This document shows, in pieces, positions 1 through 9,376 of a DNA stretch of 64,000 nt. Within the stretch, counting starts at the first letter, position 1. Each line of letters starts with the position of its first letter. The stretch comes from Diplolepis rosae (lineage: Eukaryota > Arthropoda > Insecta > Hymenoptera > Diplolepididae): positions 4,344,501 through 4,408,500 of the forward strand of contig JAPYXD010000715.1 in assembly GCA_030998225.1 (NCBI GenBank). Reading direction: 5' to 3'. The position numbers and the translations under genes were made by a program. The notes under the pieces were generated by a model that had not been told where the DNA came from, did not search any database, and was given only the letters and a program-made list of their open reading frames with translations.

Positions 1-470
1 TGTGAACAGAGAACTAACATCAAAACTATCGTTATTATGTGATTTCGGAAGTTTAATACTATTGTTCAATTCTTCATTAATATCCTTTGCTAGAAAATGT
101 GTAGAACTATCAATTAAAGAGATGTTTGGACGCGTCGGAATATCTTTCTTACAAATTTTAGGTATTGTCCATGCACTAGATACACTGCGCTCATATGCGA
201 ATTATGTGAGCTTTAGGATTTAGCCACAAGATGACTCGCTGCAAACATCAGAGGGCCAGTGTGAAATACTTGAATTCATGTATTTCACACGCATCATTTC
301 ACTTGTTTTCAATGCTTAGTACCTTTCACGTGCGCGAAACTAGTTATTTCTCTCCATGCAGTAAGTGAAACGAGAAGAAGTTGCATGAAAAAATAAAAAC
401 AGTGAAAATTTTTTAATTTAGACGATATAATAGGTAGTTTTCGTGAAGGGTGCCATATAAACGGGTCTAT
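1..470. other. No recognisable gene
   Basis: AT-rich sequence with only short open frames. The longest (2-223, plus strand) has no motif I recognise and no coding bias that I can see. It runs up to the 5' edge of the LINE fragment that starts near 470-650. Confidence 0.5.
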
Positions 471-649
471 CCCAGGTTGAAGGCGAGGGACGCTATAGAC
501 GCGTCTATCCCCATGCAAGGAGAAGGATGTATGCCCCAGGCAGCGGCGCTGAGAATGAGTCTACGACTGCCTGCGAGGAATGAGTAAACGCTTCAGGAGC
601 TGAGGGATGGAAGGACGTCCTCCAGCTCCTGAGAGAGCAAAGTGAGAAA

Positions 650-1196
650 ATGGAGAAATTGGCGAGAGCTCTCAGCGTCATCCAGCAGGGTATGCTGAGA
701 AACAACCCTCGCCATGTAACTGATTCAGTGAATGAGGCTACTGATGGGCAATCCAGACCTCGGGGACCAGTGCAGGCTGTACAATCGCTACGGCTGTGTG
801 CAGACTGCGGTGGTCCGTTTAACCGAGGCGGATGCTCGGAGCTTGCTCGGGCTTGGTAAGCTGAGGGTGTGGTGGGTGAACTGCCGCATCCGCGAGCTTG
901 TCGAGGTAGCCCGGTGCTTCAGGTGCCAGGGATATGGCCATGTGTCGGGCGGCTGCACGCTTCCAGGCAGGAAGGATGCCTGCTGGAGGTGTGGGGGCGC
1001 GTCGCACGTGGCCAAGGAGTGCAAGGCTCCCCCTAGGTGCCTAACTTGTGCTAATAAGGGCGAAAAAGATGTCGCCCATGCTTCAATGAGCGGTTCTTTC
1101 CCAGTATTTACGGCGGAGCTCCGGAGGTTGAGAAGTGAAAAGTGGAATTTCTATAGCTCAACCTTGGGAGAGGGAAGGAAGCCCAGGACCTTCTGA
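650..1196 (+). pseudogene. LINE ORF1 (Gag-like, CCHC zinc knuckles), partial
   Basis: RNA-binding nucleocapsid-like protein of an R1-type LINE. The readable part (frame beginning near 732) contains a conserved 'RVWWVNCRIRELVEVARCF' stretch leading into two perfect CX2CX4HX4C knuckles (CFRCQGYGHVSGGC and CWRCGGASHVAKEC) and a third incomplete one beginning CLTC. The part between 650 and about 740 is open in another frame, so a frameshift separates the two. The frame ends with TGA at 1194-1196. That stop overlaps the first ATG of the next frame (TGATG), an arrangement that would allow coupled translation in an intact element. The N-terminal half is not recognisable. Confidence 0.7.
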
Positions 1197-2170
1197 TGCA
1201 GACTGCCAGGGAGAGGAGGGCCGATGTGTTGCTCATTAGTGAGCAACACTAATGGTCCGAAAACTTTGCTTGGTACCAGGATGCATCGCGGAGGGCTGGA
1301 ATCCTTGTTTGGGGCCCTGATTTGAGCACCGGGGACTTTCTGGTGACCGACGCGAGGTTCGTTTGGGTAGAAGTGGCGGGGGTACGTGTGTACAGCTGCT
1401 ACTTCTCTCATACCGATCCTTTCGAGATCTTCGAGACCCAGATCCTCCTCCTTCAGGAAAGCTTCAGAGAGGCTAGTGGGTGGTCCCTTATCGCGGGCGA
1501 CTTTAATAGTAAGTCGCCAAAGTGGGGCGAAGCCCGTCTGGACAGGAGGGGGATCTTGGTCGGCGAGATGGCCGCTAGTAATGACCTGATTGTATCAAAT
1601 AAGGGCAGGGATTTTACGTTCAAACGAGGAGCGGGGGGGGGGTCGATTATCGACCTTACGTTTGCCGCGCACAGTCTTGCCTCAAGGATAGTCGACTAGT
1701 GCGTCCTTCAGGTAATAACCTTGAGTGACCACCAGTGCATTGAGTTTAGCATCCAGAAACGGAGTCACCCAGTGAATACGGGAAGGGGCCTGGATAATGT
1801 CAATCGAGTCAAGTAGAATGTGCGGAGGTTGTTTCCACACGCAGAGCCGTTCCAAAGACAGGACCGAAGTTCCTACGTGGTCCGACGCGAAGAACTCTTC
1901 ACTTTCGAGGAACTAAAGAGAGCGGGTGGGAGGCTCAAGGTAAATACAGCGCCAGGGATCGACGGGGTGCCAAACGAGATCCTCAAAGAGGTGATCGGGG
2001 CATACCCGGAGATCCTCCTAGAAGTCTTTAACTCCTGTCTTCGGGAGGGGAGATTCTTCACAGACTGGAAGAAACAGAGGTTGGTCCTGCTGAGGAAGGG
2101 CAACAAACCTCTAGGGGATGCCTCATCGTATAGACCAATATGTCTATTGGATACGATGGGGAAGCTTGGA
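1196..2170 (+). pseudogene. LINE ORF2 endonuclease plus truncated reverse transcriptase
   Basis: A single frame holds the endonuclease and RT start. It begins with ATG at 1196 and has in-frame stops at 1250-1252, 1697-1699 and 1814-1816. The endonuclease shows the GDFNSKSPKWG segment and, after the second stop, an LSDHQCIEF segment corresponding to the catalytic SDH motif of the family. The RT portion begins near 1890 (FTFEELKRA, then NTAPGIDGVPNEIL and the DWKKQRLVLLRKGNKPLGD region) and breaks off after the SYRPI motif. The spacing between endonuclease and RT is shorter than usual, which suggests an internal deletion. It cannot make a working protein. Confidence 0.75.
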
Positions 2171-2400
2171 CTAAACCAAATCAAATTTTCAATCAGGATC
2201 AATCCAAATGAATCCGAGGTCAGCAAGATTTGGATTCATTCGGATTGATGCTTCAGATTAAATCGGATTAAGACGGATTGGTTTTTTACCGTTTTTTATC
2301 AAACAAGATACAAAACGTTATTCGGATTGGTTTTGAATGATTCGCATTGGCTTGAATACGGCTATTGGAGTGGATCAGAATATTTTTAATTGACTCGGAA
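2171..2400. repeat. Degenerate GGATTNR-rich repeat block
   Basis: Immediately after the LINE breaks off there are many copies of short words around AATCC/GGATT in both orientations, for example at 2200-2290. This makes an imperfect inverted arrangement (AATCCAAATGAATCCGA versus TTTGGATTCATTCGGATT). It could be the end of an unidentified transposon that truncated the LINE. No protein is visible. Confidence 0.4.
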
Positions 2401-2494
2401 TGAATTTCTACCCGAAACTTTGGCTTGGGCAGTCGAGCTTTGAGGCTTATAAAGATTGAGATTTTAAGTAAACTAAAGCTTAATAAACATTCAC

Positions 2495-2631
2495 ATTCAT
2501 CTCTAGTGGTTTGTCATTTAGTTCCGAGCAATTATAAGGTCAACTCGATTCATTTTGGACTATTACAAGTCAACGTCATGAGCAGACCTTTCGATAAACG
2601 TAAGTCTCATTGGGTTCTTTGAGCACAATTC
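2495..2631 (+). repeat. Dispersed repeat, copy 1 (partner at 10907)
   Basis: About 137 bp that match 10907-11041 in the same orientation by eye, including the shared words GGTCAACTCGATTCATTT, GAGCAGACC and TTCGATAAAC, with scattered substitutions and small indels. The pair defines an unidentified interspersed repeat, possibly part of an LTR or 5' leader. No coding content is evident. Confidence 0.6.
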
Positions 2632-2966
2632 AAGTTTATAGAGTTAAGGTTAACATTGTACTCAGGTCTGATGCGTTCTGCATTGTATCATAACGAGTGA
2701 AAAAGGGACAGAAAATACATCCGTTCCTTTCACACACCCTTGGGCGTTTTAGACTATTTTTCGATAATATGGAATCATCTTTCGACAGGAATCGTTATTT
2801 TTTAAGTTAATGAGACAAATTATGTTATTTCAGGTTATGTCTTTACATTCTGAGTAAAGGTGAATACTTTTCGATAGAAAAAGATGGAATGACATGTGCA
2901 ATTGGTTATTTCTCTTCTTTGAGGTTATGTTTAGGAATTTTTAACCGAAATGAAAAATTTAAGAAA
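2632..2966. other. No feature seen
   Basis: AT-rich intergenic sequence without open frames, repeats or RNA-like structure that I can support. Confidence 0.4.
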
Positions 2967-3055
2967 AGTTGGTTAGAGCAGTCGACCAGCAATGGAAATA
3001 CCTGGGCTCGAATCCTGGCACAGTGAAAGCAACTCTTTTTACACACAAATATTAC
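2967..3055 (+). repeat. tRNA-derived SINE-like copy 1
   Basis: The plus strand contains a D-arm-like GGTTAGAGCA, an anticodon-arm-like region and a T-arm that can pair (CTGGG CTCGAAT CCTGG), followed by the tail AGTGAAAG...CTCTTTTTACAC. The same tail follows the two tRNA-like copies near 6.1 and 6.35 kb, so this is a repeat family and not a functional tRNA gene. The acceptor stem is not intact. RNA polymerase III A and B boxes are plausible but degraded. Confidence 0.55.
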
Positions 3056-3067
3056 GAATAGGATTGT

Positions 3068-3165
3068 GAGAATTGGCGCAAATTCGATTTTTATGGTAGA
3101 AGTCATGAAAAACCCATGAAAATCATGATTTTTCGCGTTTATCTCAGAAAATACGCAATAATTCG
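3068..3165 (+). repeat. Inverted repeat arm, left (partner 5166-5265)
   Basis: Roughly 100 bp that reappear in reverse complement at 5166-5265. Shared words include CTGAGATAAACGC and TTTTTCATGACTTC, with about one difference in five. The two arms enclose both mariner remnants and the TTAA-flanked MITE. They may be two oppositely oriented copies of one old element rather than termini of a single transposon. Confidence 0.55.
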
Positions 3166-3286
3166 AAAAAAGGTCGAAATCAATATTGTAAATTTGGATA
3201 TATTTACTCTTGTGTTTCAGACCGGCCATTTTTGAGATTTGGTGGGAACCATGAACCAACTTTTTTTGAAGGTCTGAACAGAATAT

Positions 3287-3702
3287 TTGGGTAAAAGAAA
3301 GGTCTGTGTACGTTTTTTTCCACATCAGTTAAATGCACCAGCTCACAGGACCAAAAAAGTAAACGAATTTTTGATGAAAAAACGGATTTATCTCATGAAC
3401 CACCCTCCGTATTCATCTGATCTTTCACCATGTGACTATTTTCTATTTCCAAAACTGAAAACCAAGATGAAAGCAGCATTTTATGATAATATTCCAGCCA
3501 TTCAAGCAGTCGTAACCGCGGTGCTGAAGAACATTCCTATAAATGACATAAAAAATCTATGCATGCGCTGGTTGATCGATCCAAACGTTGTATTGAGTCT
3601 AATAGAACCTATTTTGAATAAATAATAACTTTCAAAGTTAATATAATGTGTATCTTATTCTATATCCAAAAAGTTCGGTTATTTTTCGGACACACTGTGT
3701 AT
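3287..3702 (+). pseudogene. Mariner-like transposase, C-terminal fragment with its 3' terminal repeat
   Basis: DDE transposase of the Tc1/mariner superfamily, family DD34D. The open stretch to 3625 retains the block HQLNAPAH, 34 residues, then the third catalytic Asp in PPYSSDLSPCDYF. The second catalytic Asp, expected where the family has DNAP, is Leu here, so the protein could not cut DNA. The N-terminal half and the first catalytic Asp are missing. The stretch 3666-3702 (AAAAAGTTCGGTTATTTTTC then GGACACACTGTGTA) resembles a mariner terminal inverted repeat. The partner terminus was not found. Confidence 0.8.
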
Positions 3703-3893
3703 GTTCGCAAGAGTGCAGTGGCCAAACCGTGCAAATTTTTTCAAACAAGTTTTCTGAATTTTATTGTCTAAAAGTTAATAAAACTTTTAAGAGAAACCGC
3801 ATTAAAAAATCAATTATAGTTTTCTCACAGTAAAATTTCAAAAAACGCTTCGAAATACGGCCAATCCACGAGAACACCCCCTTAAAACAAATA
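3703..3893. other. Spacer between two mariner remnants
   Basis: About 190 bp of AT-rich sequence with no gene. It ends at a TA dinucleotide (3892-3893), which would be the target site of the next mariner copy. Confidence 0.4.
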
Positions 3894-4335
3894 TCAGGTG
3901 CGCAACTAAGTTCCCGCTGTTTTTTTGATGAAAATGCAACTTTATTGTGAAAAAATGGTTACAAATTAATCATTCAAAGTATTGTCCATCGTTAGCTACA
4001 ACGTTTGCCCATCTTTCTGGTAGAGCTCGAATACCATTACGGTAAAAGTGATCATCTTTTGAGGTTATCCACGAATCAAGCCATTTTTCGATGTCTTCAT
4101 ATGAGTGGAACTGCTGATCAACCACACCATGTGCCATCGACCGGAACAAGTAATAATTGGACGGCGCAATATCTGGGGAATACGGCGGGTGGGGTAGGAC
4201 TTCCCATTTGAGCCTTTCCAGGTAGGTTTTAATGGGTTTGGCAAAGTGAGGCCGAGCGTTGTCATGCTGTAGAATCATTTTTTCGTGCCGCTGCTCGTAT
4301 TGTGGCCGTATTGTTGCCGTATTTTGGAATAATTT
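3894..4335 (-). pseudogene. Mariner-like transposase (mauritiana-like), C-terminal fragment
   Basis: The minus-strand coding part runs from about 4335 to the stop near 3970. It contains ILQHDNARPHF with the second catalytic Asp, then HPPYSPDIAPSNYYLF. The residue 34 positions after the second Asp, normally Asp, is Asn, so the catalytic triad is broken. The C-terminus (WLDSWITSKDDHFYRNGIR, then ALPERWANVVANDGQYFE) is that of mauritiana-type mariners. Beyond the stop, a terminal-repeat-like TCAGGTGCGCAACTAAG starts at 3894 next to a TA. The frame loses similarity near 4335, shortly before the MITE at 4412. The N-terminal two thirds are missing. Confidence 0.85.
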
Positions 4336-4407
4336 ACATAATTCAACAGAAAGATAGTAAAAGTATTTTATGTTTTGAAACGTTACCTGTCGCGATTTAC
4401 AAGTCAC

Positions 4408-5037
4408 TTAAGGGGGGAGATACCTCTAGAACTTTCAAAAAATCAAAAATTTTTGTTTGCTCAAATCGATTGACAAACTGTTCAAAAGTTTTCTCGAAAC
4501 TAAATTTTTTTATCCGGCCGTCAAGATTGCGAGCAAACTATTCAACCGATTTACTTGAATGAAACGGTATTTTATAGATAATTCTATATTCAAGAGCGTG
4601 GTATGGCGCTTTTTCGAGAAAAATAGTATTTCTACAGTTGCTTAATTATTTTCATGTCAAAAACACGGGTAAAAATGGAACTTTTTCACGAAACGCATGA
4701 AAACATACCCAATTTTTCGGAATTCTCAAAACCCCCCTGCTATGCACTCGATAAAAGCTTCCCGATTTATAAAAAATTTTCTTTTATCGTTTCAGATGAA
4801 AAATCTAGCCAGGAAGTTGACGGCCGCAAAAAATGTTAGCAGCGACGCTATCGACGGGATTCGTCATATTTCCGCCATTTTGAATTTTTCTATCATGAAA
4901 AAATTGTTTTTTTGAAGTCAAATAATACCTTCTAATAAATGCAAAAAAATCCGGACTTGCTTCGTTTTCATTCTTCCAGAATAAAATTGAAAAAAACTGC
5001 TTTTTTTTAAGGATTCTATAGGTATCTCCCCCCTTAA
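4408..5037. mobile_element. TTAA-flanked MITE with 20-bp terminal inverted repeats
   Basis: The element occupies 4412-5033 (622 bp) between two TTAA tetranucleotides (4408-4411 and 5034-5037). The left end reads GGGGGGAGATACCTCTAGAA and the right end in reverse complement reads GGGGGGAGATACCTATAGAA, one mismatch in 20. There is no coding capacity. The subterminal sequence after the left end (TAGAACTTTCAAAAAATC) resembles that of the large TTAA-flanked element at 31501 (TAGAAATTTCAAAAAATC). This suggests it is a non-autonomous relative of that element rather than of piggyBac. Confidence 0.75.
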
Positions 5038-5165
5038 GAGTCCAGTGCTCAAACTTTAGTTTTAGCCAGAGTTATCTTCAGAAACTATTGGTCATAGAGA
5101 AAATATGGAGAAGATAAAAAAGATGCACTGCGACGATTTCTATAAATTTTACTCAAAAACTTTTT

Positions 5166-5265
5166 CGTAAATTTGCGTTTTGGCTGAGATAAACGCAAAA
5201 AACCATGATATTTATGGCTTTTTCATGACTTCACCAGGAAAATCGAGTTTTGCGACAATTTTCAC
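5166..5265 (-). repeat. Inverted repeat arm, right (partner 3068-3165)
   Basis: Reverse-complement partner of the arm at 3068-3165, sharing GAGATAAACGC and TTTTTCATGACTTC. No coding content. Confidence 0.55.
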
Positions 5266-5366
5266 TTTCATACTTAAATCAGCACGTCAAAGTACGTAAG
5301 AATACAGAGTATTAAAGGAATCGGATGGTTCAGCTTTTCGGAATTTCACCCTCCATGTTCTAGACG

Positions 5367-5538
5367 TGATTTTAGCCAATTTCTTTGCCCTTTTTAATTT
5401 TAAATTAATAACTCAAATGTATTTTTTATAGCAGATAAAAACATACCTTCATCTTCTTTTTTTAACTTTATCTGCTATGAAACATCCATTTGAATCATTA
5501 AGTTGAAAATGAGAAGGGCGAAAAGTATTGGATAGTGT
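5367..5538. repeat. Fold-back repeat with about 53-70 bp arms
   Basis: 5387-5439 and 5467-5519 are imperfect inverted repeats, both containing TAGCAGATAAA next to a loop of about 27 nt. The similarity continues weakly outward on each side. Probably an old palindromic MITE. No target duplication could be recognised. Confidence 0.6.
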
Positions 5539-5539
5539 C

Positions 5540-6083
5540 ACGCCCATGATATGCCCTTAATTTACTTCGTGAATACGCTTATACCATATTCATCTTTTTA
5601 TTTACTTAATTTCATTTGCGAGAAAGTTTTAAAATGTATAGAAGTCAAGAAAAAATATTACTGTGATTCATAGGAATTTAGAAGAAGTCAAACCAATATC
5701 CACATTTGGAATTAAAATGAATTTCTTTTTTGCAATCACGTATAAAATTCAATTGAATTTATTAAGCGATAAAATAGAGTTACTCGCTTAAGTAGCATTA
5801 TTCTTTCATTTAAAATAGAATATGGACGGCTTTAGAATAATTTATTACATGAGTTGTTGTTCTTAATATTGATCCCAGAAGCGTAGAAATAGTTTTTATT
5901 TTCGTTTGTTTATGAAAAATGTTTTCAATAAATATTGAAATTGAGAGTTTTGTAACGAAAAAAATAATGTTTTTTAGTGTCATGTCTTATCGATCTGCAA
6001 TTAAAAAATCATCCATTTCGGGTACTTACTTGCTCAGAAAAAAATTAATTCCCAAAACACTACAAAATCACTTTGATTTTGAA
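5540..6083. other. AT-rich, no gene seen
   Basis: Short open frames only; nothing with a recognisable motif. Confidence 0.4.
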
Positions 6084-6190
6084 AAAAAATTCTGTGAAGA
6101 AAGGAACGCTTTCACTCCGCTGGGTATCGAGCCCGGGATCTTTCGATTGCCGGTCGAATGCTCTATCATCTGAGCTACGGAGGTTCCACA
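6084..6190 (-). repeat. tRNA-derived SINE-like copy 2
   Basis: The reverse complement gives an almost complete tRNA cloverleaf. It has an acceptor with about five pairs, TAGCTCAGATGATAGAGC as D-arm and A box, TTCGA-CCGGCAA-TCGAA as anticodon arm, and CCGGGCTCGATACCCAG as T-arm and B box. The 3' acceptor strand is followed directly by AGTGAAAGCGTTCC and a T-rich run instead of a terminator and CCA-ready end. The loop has C instead of U before the would-be anticodon GGC. I therefore call a SINE or tRNA pseudogene. Confidence 0.6.
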
Positions 6191-6317
6191 CAACTTTTCT
6201 TACAGAATCTATTTACGCCTATTTGGCTACGGATATATCATGACCTTATCAACCTGTGATTTAGAATTAACGTCATTTGAGACAAGATGGAATTTTCAAT
6301 ATATATTTTGAAAAAAA

Positions 6318-6412
6318 TTTCTGTGAAAAAAGGGACACTTTCACTCCGCTGGGTATCGAGCCCAGGACCCTTCGATTGTCGGTCGAATGCTCTATCATCT
6401 GAGCTTTGATTG
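6318..6412 (-). repeat. tRNA-derived SINE-like copy 3
   Basis: A second minus-strand copy of the same tRNA-like unit about 230 bp away, with a perfect T-arm (CTGGG CTCGATA CCCAG), the same anticodon arm sequence with one change, and the same AGTGAAAG tail. Its 5' acceptor strand has diverged. The shared flank TTTTGAAAAAAA plus TTCTGTGAA shows that the repeat unit extends beyond the tRNA part. Confidence 0.6.
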
Positions 6413-6505
6413 TTTATGGTATAAAAAATGTACGAATTGGAATTTTGCAACGAAATTAACAGGATGTACTTTTTACACATGAAACTTGGTTCAAGACAAA
6501 TATAA

Positions 6506-7172
6506 ATGCAAATCCCTGTGTTTGATGGGAGTAAAATTCCATTGTCACATTTTATTCAAGGTTGCATGGAGGCGAAGGTAATGCTGCCGACACCTGCTGC
6601 ACAGAAAATCCTTGTACGATTATTGAGAGGTAAATTGTCTGGAGGCTCGAAAATGTATTTTTGGGTCAATCTATGCAACAATAGAAGAATTAATAGAAAA
6701 ACTGAAAAGAGTAAATGCCCCTGCGAAAAGCCTATACCAGTTGCAGGGAGAATTAGGTAATGCATTTATGTGGGAAAGAGAAAATGTACTTTCCTATACT
6801 GCTAGATTTAAAGAAATTGCTGACAGAATTGCAGATGCTCACAGATTTAATAATGGTGGTCCGGTATATAATGCTTTTAAACAAAATCTTGAAAGAGATG
6901 TAATTCAATGTTTTATACGCCGTTTGGGTCCCGAATTCAAAATTCGTGTAGAAGAAAAGGATACACTTAGGGAAGTTATTAAGAATTTTTCAAGGAATAG
7001 AAACTATAATTTCAACAATAAAAAAATTTGTTTACAAAATAGAAATAACAATTTAGAAGCAATAATAATCCTTTTTTACAACAAAGCTGCAACAAGAATA
7101 GCAATAGTTTGTATAGAAATTTGTACAATAATAATAACAATGTTAATAATATTAAATTATCAAATCAAATAA
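6506..7172 (+). pseudogene. Ty3/gypsy-type Gag remnant
   Basis: Two overlapping frames read like one broken Gag capsid. The first (from 6506) is IPVFDGSKIPLSHFIQGC then AAQKILVRLLRGKLSG. The second, joined by a frameshift near 6665, gives SIYATIEELIEKLKRV, YQLQGELGNAFMWEREN and LSYTARFKEIADRIADAH. This pattern matches Gag of 17.6/297-like insect gypsy elements (recognition by pattern, no search). No zinc knuckle is visible before the sequence becomes Asn-rich and low in complexity near 7010. No LTR was found beside it. Confidence 0.6.
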
Positions 7173-8058
7173 TCAATTAATCAAATTGTTAATATGTTTC
7201 TTTCTTCTAATTCTCAATGCACGTTTCATTTGACCTACACGGTGACCCATTTTAATCTAAAATTCGAAATATCTTCGAAAATACTTTATCTACGGAAAAA
7301 TAGTTCGAACAAAGGTTAACCAGGACCGAGGGAGACATTTGACCGTACCATAAATTTTGACCTTCAGGTCAATTTTCAAGGTCAAGTGGTGCTAAGACCC
7401 TTTTCTTAAATGAGAACCCCTTTTTTTGACTGCGGATTTGAAAAGAGCGGTAAATTTCACGTCAAAAATGACCTGTGGAAAAATGGTTTTTGTGCCCTTG
7501 GAAAGGTATAAAATTAAGGTCTAATGTCTGAGAAACGACCAGATGCCCTTTTTCTGAATTGTCTTGGTTTTTTGGGGTAAACAAACGTTCAAGATGCTTC
7601 ACAAAAGGCGATGAAATGTTAAGGTGTACATCACCTTGACCATTATGACCTTCAGGTCAATTTTCAAGGTGACTTTAAGGTCAAGACGATTTTTCTTACA
7701 TTGAACTCTGTGCCCGGATAAATTTTTTTTGTAGACTTCAGGCTACGCACTGTTATCACAACACCCCCTCCCCCCCAAAAACACCCAGACAGTAACTATC
7801 ATTTCGGATAAGATGTAAAGACTGCGACTATGTAGTTACAAAAGTGACAATCTTGTCAATGTCACTTCTCTGTGACTAGTTAAAAAAAAAGACACTTTTT
7901 CCTTACTTTTAGCGTTACCCAGAAACAACAGCGTGGACGTAGTAAGTTCTGTTTCCTTTGGGGTGCTTTCTTGTCGTGAGTTCCCCTTTCCTCTCACGTT
8001 TCGTGTGGTTGATTAACGTGAGTCCCCTTGCCTCTCACCATTGCTACCAGTGTTACAA
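7173..8058. other. Non-coding, with GGTCAA-type repeats; probable 3' part of the neighbouring transposon
   Basis: Contains two copies of GACCTTCAGGTCAATTTTC followed by AAGGT (near 7360 and 7648), short dyads like those beside the DD41D element at 48 kb. This suggests 3' non-coding and subterminal DNA of the minus-strand transposase at 8059-9063. A C-rich run (CCCCCTCCCCCCC near 7765) is also present. No gene seen. Confidence 0.4.
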
Positions 8059-9063
8059 TCAGCCACGGAGAAACTGTTTGAAGTGCTCTCCATTGGCTTG
8101 AAGACACAAACGTACACGTCTTTCAAAACCTTCAACAGTTTTCAGCAAAATTTCTCGAGAGATGGCTGCGCAAGCTCTCCGAATCCTTTACATCAGATCT
8201 TCTTTTGTTGTGGGTCGCTGAGCAAAAACTACATTTTCAATATAACCCCATAAAAAGAAATCAGGTGATGTTAGATCTGATGAGCAAGGGGGGTCATTCG
8301 AATGGACCTCCTTTTCCAATCCATCTCTCATTGAAATTTAAGTTCAAAAACTCACGTACGGTGAGTGCAAAATGTGGCGGAGCACCATCTTATTGAAGTC
8401 ACGTTCTTTGTCTTGTTGCTAAGTCAACGTTCTCCAATAGTACAGGTAAATATCCCTTAACAACTCTAAGTTACTATTCTACACCACACCATAACACTTC
8501 ATCGATTTTGAAGATCCATCGGTCTGTACCAGTGAGGATTTTCGTCCAACCTGACAGTTATGTTTATTGAGCTGTCCGTCGCTGTAGAATTTACTTTCAT
8601 TTGAGAAAAGAACATATCGAAAGAAACTAGGATCATTCTGAACCATTTGCAAAGCCCATTGACAAAAATTAATACGCGCTAAAATATGATGGGGCCTTAA
8701 GGCTTGCATTAGAGTAATGTGGTAAGCATGATAGTTCAGAGATCTTAAAATTCTTGATACTGTACTTTGTGGTATACCTATCTCTCTTTTAATTTCTCGA
8801 GTACTGATTTGTGGATCAACATGAACAGCTGCTAGAGCAGTTACAGCTCGTGCATCATTTCCGTTGTACTCATGATGTCGGCGTTCACCAACAAGAATCC
8901 CACAGCGAGCTCTTTCAGTCAAAGTACTTATTGTTAAATAAGTAGGATTTCTTCTGTCTGGAAACCGTTCAGCGTAAAGTCTTGATGCAGCGGCGTAGTT
9001 AACGTGACATTACCCTAAACTTAGTATCATATCAACGATTTCACTATGTAAGTAATCAGTCAT
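8059..9063 (-). pseudogene. DD41D (Tc1/mariner superfamily) transposase, inactivated
   Basis: The frame starts with ATG at 9063 and has a stop early (SLG*CHV). It then continues through a helix-turn-helix region (STREIKREIGIPQSTVSRIL) and the catalytic core to a stop at 8059. The first catalytic Asp, expected in the VLFTDE-type motif, is Asn (YVLFSNESKF). After frameshifts the QDGAPPHFALTVREFL motif with the second Asp and RWIGKGG follow, then a segment readable as SSDLTSPDFFLWG. Counting between the second and third Asp gives 41 residues, the spacing of the DD41D group. A similar transposase lies at 48375-49031. Multiple frame breaks make it non-functional. Confidence 0.8.
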
Positions 9064-9368
9064 ATTGCCAAATTCCTTTAGAAATTATCAAAATATCACA
9101 AAAATTGACAATACCTAATTTTTTTTCCAATTTTCAATGATTCAAATTACGAATATGAAATCGGCAGCATTTTGAATTTTGAATAACAGATTTTTTCTGC
9201 ATGAAGCTCCGAACAAGATTATTATTTCAATGAACAAAAAAACTTAACACCAAATGGTCATCAAACTCTTACATCATAAGAAAACACCATTTTTTGCACT
9301 TCAATACATTTTATTTCAATATTAAACTGTAACAAGTGAAAAACAAAACTTAACTATCTAAAAGATAC
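9064..9368. other. No gene seen
   Basis: AT-rich; presumably partly the 5' flank of the DD41D remnant. No terminal repeat identified. Confidence 0.35.
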
Positions 9369-9376
9369 CTACGTTT

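Larger units (their letters stand above)
470..2170 (+). mobile_element. R1-clade-like non-LTR retrotransposon, broken and 3' truncated
   Basis: A GC-richer block than its surroundings. It encodes, in order, a Gag-like zinc-knuckle protein, an apurinic-type endonuclease and the start of a reverse transcriptase. This order and the triple-knuckle ORF1 are typical of R1-type LINEs (family knowledge). The RT stops being recognisable after the 'SYRPICLLDTMGKL' region near 2167, where unrelated ATCC-rich DNA begins, so the catalytic YxDD part of RT and the 3' end are absent. Several in-frame stops show it is dead. The 5' boundary is approximate because the upstream sequence is not recognisable as protein. 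Confidence 0.75.

Noticed and set aside
6100..6190. Functional tRNA gene
   Set aside because: The cloverleaf is close, but the acceptor stem has mismatches, the base before the anticodon is C, the T-stem has a mismatch, and the tail is shared with other repeat copies.
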